Shown one piece after another: positions 33,118 to 37,358 of a DNA stretch of 37,358 nucleotides. This DNA comes from Streptomyces sparsogenes (GTDB lineage Bacteria > Actinomycetota > Actinomycetes > Streptomycetales > Streptomycetaceae): positions 1 through 37,358 of the forward strand of contig NZ_MAXF01000231.1 of assembly GCF_001704635.1 (NCBI RefSeq). The letters are read 5' to 3'. A program made the translations under genes and the position numbers. How positions within the stretch are numbered: the stretch's first letter is position 1; every line of letters begins with the position of its first letter. The notes beneath the pieces are model-generated. The model was not told where the DNA came from. It made no database searches and saw only the letters and a list, made by a program, of their open reading frames with translations.

Positions 33118-34043
33118 GGGGTCGCCGTGGTGGGCTCGGGCTCGGTGGGGCGCAAGGAGGCGGTGACTCGGTAGCCCCCGTCGGGTGTGGGTCCGGCGTC
33201 GACGCCCCCGCCGTACAGGGCGGTGCGTTCGCGCATGCCGGTTAGTCCGTGACCGCAGGAGAGCAGTCGGGCGGGGTGCTCCGGGACGACTCCCGCTCCG
33301 GCCGAATTCTCCACCCTGACGAGGACCAGCCACCCCGGCCCGTCGGTACCAGTGTCGAGCTGTACATGGATCGTTGCGTCCGGCGGCGCGTGCTTGACGA
33401 CGTTGGTGAGCGCCTCCTGCACGATGCGGTACGTCTGCGCGGTGAGATCCGCCGGAAGGCCGCCTGGCTCTCCGTGAAGGTCCAGCCGGGCGCGCGTGCC
33501 GTTCGTGTTGAGGCGCCCGACCAGCCGCCGCAGATCGGCCGAGAGGGACTCACCGGCCCCACCGTGATCGGGCCCGGCCCCGGGGCTGCCGGCCGGGGCG
33601 TCCTCGTCGGGGGTGCGCAGCACCTCCAGCAGTCGGCGCAGTTCGTCCAGGGCGTCGCGGCCGGTCGCGCTGATGACGCCGAGGGTGCGGTCGACGACCG
33701 TGGGGTCGGCGTGCCGCATCAGCCTGCCGCACTCGGCGTTCAGCACCATCACGCTCACGCTGTGTGCGAGGACGTCGTGGATCTCGCGGGCGATGCGAGC
33801 CCGCTCCTCGGCGACGGCGACCCGGGCCAGGGCGAGTCGTTCCGACTCGGCGAGCGCGGCCCGCCGCTCGAACTCGGCGATATAGGCGCGCCGGGCACGG
33901 ACGTACTCGCCGAACACCCAGGCCCCGGCCAGCAGGAGCCCCACGGCGAGCGGGGTGGGCCAGGCACCGCGGGCACCCGGGCCCCCGTAATCGCGCTGCC
34001 AGGCGGGAATCCACAGCACGACGCAGCCGGCGGCACAGATCAC
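33114..34043 (-). CDS. Sensor histidine kinase, HisKA_3 type, N-terminally truncated
   Basis: The coding frame (309 residues from a GTG at 34043) has two membrane helices (VICAAGCVVLW and LAVGLLLAGAWVFGEY), a coiled linker, and the dimerisation helix with phospho-acceptor His (IAREIHDVLAHSVSVMVL). The HATPase has YRIVQEALTNVVKHA and HGLTGMRERTALYGGG. Family members usually have four to six membrane helices. Upstream, the frame stays open and helix-like to about 34140 (AIALAAVLATLTVRGLRR), then meets antisense NarI sequence. The 5' end was therefore lost by a deletion fusing it to that gene. It overlaps the frameshifted regulator by 4 bp. Confidence 0.75.
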   Translation of the reverse strand: MICAAGCVVLWIPAWQRDYGGPGARGAWPTPLAVGLLLAGAWVFGEYVRARRAYIAEFERRAALAESERLALARVAVAEERARIAREIHDVLAHSVSVMVLNAECGRLMRHADPTVVDRTLGVISATGRDALDELRRLLEVLRTPDEDAPAGSPGAGPDHGGAGESLSADLRRLVGRLNTNGTRARLDLHGEPGGLPADLTAQTYRIVQEALTNVVKHAPPDATIHVQLDTGTDGPGWLVLVRVENSAGAGVVPEHPARLLSCGHGLTGMRERTALYGGGVDAGPTPDGGYRVTASLRPTEPEPTTATP

Positions 34044-34164
34044 CGTCGCTGCGGCGGCCCGGCGCAGCCCGCGTACCGTGAGGGTGGCCAGGACCGCGGC
34101 CAGGGCGATGGCGCCGCCGCCGGCCGGTGCTCGTCGCGGCCGTGGTGGCGGCCGGGTTCTGGGC

Positions 34165-34369
34165 GCAGTACCTCGGGCAGGTGTGGGGATCTACCAGATC
34201 CACGCCACCGCCGCCTGGGCCATCCTCGCCGTGCGGCCCTTCACCCGGCTCGTCCACGCCTGGAGCATCCCGCTGTGGTACCTGTGGCGCCCGCTGGTCC
34301 TCTGCCGCTCCCGCACCGCCGCACACCCCACCGAACCCGGCACCAGCGGACGCCGCTGGCGCCGCATCG
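34165..34369 (+). pseudogene. C-terminal fragment of respiratory nitrate reductase gamma subunit
   Basis: The plus-strand frame encodes GIYQIHATAAWAILAVRPFTRLVHAWSIPLWYL-type sequence, read here as GIYQIHATAAWAILAV, then RPFTRLVHAWSIPLWYLW and RPLVLCRSR. This is the last membrane helix and cytoplasmic tail of NarI, including the conserved PFTRLVH with a haem-ligand-type His. The family tail EPGTSGRRWRRI follows and is cut at 34369, exactly where the IS3-like element begins. About 65 residues of some 230 survive. On the other side it runs into the 5' end of the truncated kinase. A nar operon once lay here or was brought in by recombination. Confidence 0.7.
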
Positions 34370-35537
34370 TGTGGGGCTCGAATAATCGTCGCTCCTGGTC
34401 AAGCGGCATAGCTGTACTCGTTGATCACGCCGCCGAGGACGCGGGTACGCCAGGACTCGTCGGCTGGCTGGTTTCAGGACCGGAGGTGGTTGTTGGTGGG
34501 CCTGGGGAGGTAGTTGGTGTCGGGCTCGGTGGGGGCGGTGTGCGTTGTAGTGCCTCTGGTATTCGGCCAGGACATGGCGGGCGTGAGCTTCGTCGAGGAT
34601 GAGTATGTGGTCGAGGGCTTCTCGGCGGAGGGTGCCGATCACTCGGTCGCAGTGGGCGTTGGCTTTGGGCGCGCGGACCGGTGTCTTGATGATCTCGATG
34701 TCCTTGGCTTGGAATACGGCGTCGAAGGCGTCGGTGTACTTGCTGTCGCGGTCTCGGATGAGGAAGCGCAGTGGATCCATGCGTATGCGGAGGTCGGTGG
34801 CGAGGTTGCGGGCTTGCTGGGTGGTCCAGGCCGCGGTCGGGTGTGCGGTGACGCCGGCGATGTGCAGGCGTCGGGTGTGGTGCTCGAGGAAGATCAGGGC
34901 ATACAGGCGTTGCAGGCTGGTGGTGTCGATGTGGAGGAAGTCGCAGGCGAGCAGACTGGTGGCCTGCGCTGAGAGGAACTCGCGCCAGGTTGGGCCGGTG
35001 CGGCGGGGTGCAGGGTCGATTCCTGCGGTGTGGAGGATCTGCCAGACGGTCGAGGCGGCGATCGGGTGTCCGAGCCGGGCCAGTTCACCTTGAATCCGGC
35101 GGTGGCCCCATTGGCTGTTCTCGCGGGCATGGCGCAGTACGAGGTCCTTGACGGCGGCCTGCGGGGGCGGCCGTCCGGGACTGCGGCGTTGTCGGGAGTA
35201 GTCCCAGCGGTGGGCGGCGAGTTTGCGGTGCCAAGCCAATAGCGTGCCGGGCGTGATGGGGAAGACCTTTGCCCAGCGGCGGCGGGGGATTAGCGAGGAC
35301 AGAGAGGCGAAGCACAGGCGGTCCGCGGGTCCGTACCGTACTCGCCCTTGTAGTTGGCGTCGTAGCACGGCGTTTTCATGGCGCAGGACGAGAAGTTCGG
35401 CCTCCTTCGAGGTGTCCCGCCGTAGAAGCACCGTCGGGACGGCGAGAAGGCGTCGAGTCACCTGGTACAGAAGCGACACGATCATCTCACCATGGTCGCA
35501 GCTCTTTACCAGCAGCGGTGAATAACCGAGCCCCACA
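34370..35537 (-). mobile_element. IS3-like insertion sequence with 30-bp terminal inverted repeats
   Basis: The left end, tgtggggctcgaataatcg (34370 on), matches the reverse complement of the right end (35508-35537), tgtggggctcggttattca, at 24 of 30 positions. The element is bounded by TG...CA, as in IS3 relatives. It is 1.17 kb with one transposase frame. The bases just outside (tcg left, ggg right) do not match, so no target duplication is visible. One edge may have been formed by recombination or deletion rather than simple insertion; the left end truncates the NarI fragment. Confidence 0.8.
34399..35485 (-). pseudogene. IS3-like integrase-core transposase with a C-terminal frameshift
   Basis: From the ATG at 35485 the protein reads MIVSLLYQVTRRLLAVPTVL, KEAELLVLRHENAVLRRQL, TLLAWHRKLAAHRWDYS and WGHRRIQGELARLGHPIA. 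The integrase core follows: Asp in LLACDFLHIDT, Asp in IRDRDSKYTDAF, Glu-equivalent region in KANAHCDRVIGTLRREALDH. The catalytic Glu position appears as HCDRVIG rather than HAER-type, so the active site may be altered. Near 34455-34490 the match shifts frame to reach the normal ending RVLGGVINEYSYAA with its stop at 34399; the original frame runs on past the element. The frameshift only affects the last 30 or so residues. Confidence 0.75.
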
Positions 35538-35860
35538 GGGTCGGGGCGGTGCTGGAGAGGAACGGTATGAAGTGGCGCCGCCCCCTCGCTCGGGTGACGT
35601 TTCGCGGGTGTCGTGGGGTGGAGGCGATCAAGTACGGACGGTGGTCTGCGGAGGCCGGTAGCGTGTGATGCACGGAGCCCGCCCGGCTGCTTCCCCTGAC
35701 AGGAATGCGGACGGGCGGGCGCCGTGCTGGCGTCCGCCCGCTGAGGGTATAGGGCCAGGCGGCTTCCTGTCGGTGCCGGAAAGTATGTCACCCAGATGCG
35801 ACTGGCCTGCCCCTGGACACCCCCACATCACCCTAACCAGCCGCCATCAGTAACGCCGTT
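35538..35860. other. Gene-free stretch with a strong hairpin
   Basis: No convincing gene is seen between the IS3-like element and the orphan gene at 35861. The main feature is the hairpin at 35712-35740. Remaining short frames lack ribosome sites and recognisable composition. Confidence 0.5.
35712..35740 (-). terminator. 12-bp GC-rich stem-loop, likely terminator
   Basis: cgggcgggcgcc and ggcgtccgcccg pair over all 12 positions (one G-U) with a 5-base loop (gtgct). It lies about 120 bp beyond the stop of the minus-strand gene 35861-36469. There is no U-run, as usual in streptomycetes. Confidence 0.55.
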
Positions 35861-36469
35861 TCAGATGGTCGGGGTGTCGTCAACAATCGGCCTGTGAATT
35901 TCAATGACCGGCTTCCACCCCGCGGAGAACTCGATGAAGTCTGCACGGGTGGGGTAGGTGTCGAACGCGCGACGGTCACGTTTGGGGTTGTCGGTCCCCT
36001 TGCGCCCCCGGGGAATCTGCTCCTCGAAGATGTCGACCTTCACGTCGGGAACCTCCTTGAGGCCCTGGCGCCAGATTTGTACGGTGTCGGCGCCGAAGGC
36101 CTGCCGGGCCGCGGCGTAAAGGGCCGTGAGAGCGCCCTTGTCCCCACCAGGGACGAAAAGTGCCAGGTCCAGCACGACACCGGCGGACTGGAGGACCTCG
36201 ATAGTCACCGAGCCGTTCTCGTCAGCCAAGTAGACTCCGGCGTCATTCTCGTCGTCGGGAAGGCAGGAGACCTCTTCCTGGAATACGGTTCTCGCCGTGA
36301 TCGAGCCGCCCTCGAAATCCTCACCGGACTTGGTCAGAAAAGCAGGGACATAGCAGTCGGGAAGCTTGAGTTGTGCCGTGTCGGCGGAAATGAACAGCCT
36401 GTCCTTCATGCTGAGCTTCGTCACCTCTTCCAGCGAGAGGCGGCGAGCGGTGATCTTCTCCGTGTTCAC
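35861..36469 (-). CDS. Hypothetical protein, lower GC than neighbours
   Basis: This 202-residue protein starts at the GTG at 36469, preceded by GAAGGGAATTC with a good ribosome site; the frame opens further upstream at 36517 but without one. No family is recognised. Visible features are a charged N-terminus (EKITARRLSLEEVTKLSMKD), a middle part rich in beta-type residues (SVTIEVLQSAGVVLDLALFVPGG), and a basic-acidic end (PRGRKGTDNPKRDRRAFDT, then GWKPVIEIHRPIVDD). Base composition is noticeably less GC-rich than the rest, suggesting recent acquisition. It is flanked by transposase remnants and IS3-like elements on both sides. Confidence 0.75.
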   Translation of the reverse strand: MNTEKITARRLSLEEVTKLSMKDRLFISADTAQLKLPDCYVPAFLTKSGEDFEGGSITARTVFQEEVSCLPDDENDAGVYLADENGSVTIEVLQSAGVVLDLALFVPGGDKGALTALYAAARQAFGADTVQIWRQGLKEVPDVKVDIFEEQIPRGRKGTDNPKRDRRAFDTYPTRADFIEFSAGWKPVIEIHRPIVDDTPTI

Positions 36470-36559
36470 GAATTCCCTTCCAGGTTGCACTGTCCCTCCG
36501 ATCAAGGACGCTATCACGAAACCCTGAGGTCAACCGCCCAGTAATCCATGGGTAGATGG

Positions 36560-36870
36560 CTTCCGATGACCTGCGCGGGAGGACGCCGAAGCGAGTGCCA
36601 CTCGGTCCGCCAGGTAGTGTCCCTCGACATGCTGTTGGGGATCAACTGGACGTTGCATTTCGGTACGTTGGGTAGCGCGGAGGAACCAAAAGAGAGTTTG
36701 CGACAGATATCACCCATATCACCTTCGGGTAGGTGCTGGCGAGGTAAGGCGATCCATTCGTCGTGCATCTCGAAGAGCGCAGCGGAAACCAACCGGATGG
36801 TCCCACGGCGCAGCTGGGAGACCCCACTGGCAACAAAATCGGGATGGAGTGCGCAAACCGGAAGTCGCAT
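36560..36870 (-). mobile_element. Probable IS256-family transposase C-terminal remnant
   Basis: The minus-strand frame contains RRGTIRLVSAALFEMHDEW, then LPRQHLPEGDMGDI. This resembles the extreme C-terminus of IS256-type transposases, where a D-E-W motif precedes R-(R)-Y-L-x-E-x-S-M. The match is degenerate and only about 45 residues long; the remaining frame is not recognised. It is assigned with caution. Confidence 0.4.
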
Positions 36871-37074
36871 ACCACCGCGCCCTCTTCGGTCAGGACTTCA
36901 GCGTAGTCGGCTGACGCCCGGTTGCTGACGTCTCGTCTTGTTGGGTGGGGTTCGGTGCATGGCAGGCATGGATGTCCGCGATTACGGAGTTCTCTACGCT
37001 CTATAACCTTGGATTGCCTGGGACTGCCGACGCATCATCTGTGACCTCCCCTGCCTCAGAACAGCTCAGACCGC

Positions 37075-37106
37075 ATCCGGAAGTGTCCGGGAGCGATCTT
37101 CCGGAT
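37075..37106. repeat. Inverted repeat, 9-bp perfect stem
   Basis: atccggaag (37075-37083) and cttccggat (37098-37106) pair perfectly around a 14-base loop, 32 bp before the left end of the IS3-like element at 37139. It could be an operator or a terminator-like hairpin. No gene was recognised in 36871-37138. Confidence 0.35.
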
Positions 37107-37138
37107 CTGCTGGAACGTTCCGCACAGGTCCCGGACCC

Positions 37139-37358
37139 TGTGCCGCTCGAACAGTCATCGCCGCAGGTGAGCTGGATGCGGTCAGTCCGCTGGGATCATG
37201 TCCTCCGTGATCGTGTCCTTGCTGTACAAGGCGACCCGGAAGCTGCTCACTGTTCCATCGGTGCTCCTGCGACGCGGGACGGCGAAGGAGGCGGAACCGC
37301 TGGTGCTGCGGCACGAGAACGGGGTCCTGCGCCGCCAGTTGGCCGGACCGGTCCGTTA
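37139..37358 (+). mobile_element. Left end of a second IS3-like element (runs off window)
   Basis: The left terminus tgtgccgctcgaacagtca aligns with the right terminus of the element at 34370-35537 (tgtggggctcggttattca...), sharing TGTG, GCTCG and the following CGC spacing. The transposase gene starts 59 bp inside, as in the first copy. The two elements are related but clearly different in sequence. The rest lies beyond the window. Confidence 0.6.
37198..37358 (+). CDS. IS3-like transposase, partial (5' end only)
   Basis: Starting at the ATG at 37198, the first 53 residues read MSSVIVSLLYKATRKLLTV, then PSVLLRRGTAKEAEPLVLR and HENGVLRRQL. This is clearly homologous to the N-terminus of the transposase starting at 35485 (MIVSLLYQVTRRLLAVPTVL). 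The GTG at 37207 would align better with that start. The frame is open to the window edge. Confidence 0.75.
   Translation, partial: MSSVIVSLLYKATRKLLTVPSVLLRRGTAKEAEPLVLRHENGVLRRQLAGPVR

Noticed and set aside
1..37358. CRISPR array, tRNA or rRNA genes
   Set aside because: No regularly spaced repeats, no cloverleaf-like sequence and no rRNA core motifs were seen anywhere in the window; a tRNAscan/Infernal run would be decisive.

Overview
This window is high-GC actinobacterial DNA, most probably Streptomyces. The GC content, the GTG and TTG starts, and the mix of TetR, GntR, LuxR-type response regulators, SpoIIE-type phosphatase and IS elements all fit. It reads as an accessory region: intact operons separated by decayed insertion sequences and gene fragments.

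Layout. 1-1620 holds a broken SMP-30-type lactonase and a Tn3-family transposase tail. 1766-3228 is a translationally coupled SDR/TetR pair on the minus strand. 3605-4032 is an IS5-type remnant. 4040-13441 is the metabolic core: a GntR/FCD regulator facing a seven-gene plus-strand operon (FAH-type hydrolase, two-domain extradiol dioxygenase, aromatic-acid MFS transporter, flavin monooxygenase, SMP-30 lactonase, frameshifted acetoacetyl-CoA synthetase, amidohydrolase-family decarboxylase). 13583-15026 is a TetR/NAD(P)-oxidoreductase divergent pair with three probable operators. 15029-15876 is a decayed IS. 16115-16867 is an SDR. 17107-19402 is a graveyard: an rnpB 3' remnant, a headless histidine kinase, an IS1182-type tail, a half-length paralogue of the ring-cleavage dioxygenase and a small hypothetical gene. 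19640-22474 encodes a 944-aa PAS/GAF/PP2C/HATPase regulator. 22566-23734 is a junction of two unrelated gene fragments. 24350-25640 carries two more IS remnants. 25783-29832 is a membrane-anchored alpha/beta hydrolase with a two-component system whose kinase has two modules. 29887-31660 is an intact IS1634-type element flanked by ACTAG. 31880-34369 holds a hypothetical gene, a damaged second two-component system and a NarI tail. 34370-35537 is an IS3-like element. 35861-36469 is an orphan gene of lower GC. The window ends inside a second, related IS3-like element.

How the core genes may work together (inference). A decarboxylase, a ring hydroxylase, an extradiol dioxygenase, an acylpyruvate-type hydrolase and an acetoacetyl-CoA synthetase form a coherent route for a methylated resorcylate such as orsellinate. 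The steps would be: orsellinate to orcinol; to 2,3,5-trihydroxytoluene; to 2,4,6-trioxoheptanoate; to pyruvate plus acetoacetate; to acetoacetyl-CoA. The MFS protein would import the acid and the SMP-30 protein would open a lactone or pyrone form of an intermediate. The substrate is not proven by sequence. The synthetase carries a frameshift that either breaks the last step or is a sequencing error.
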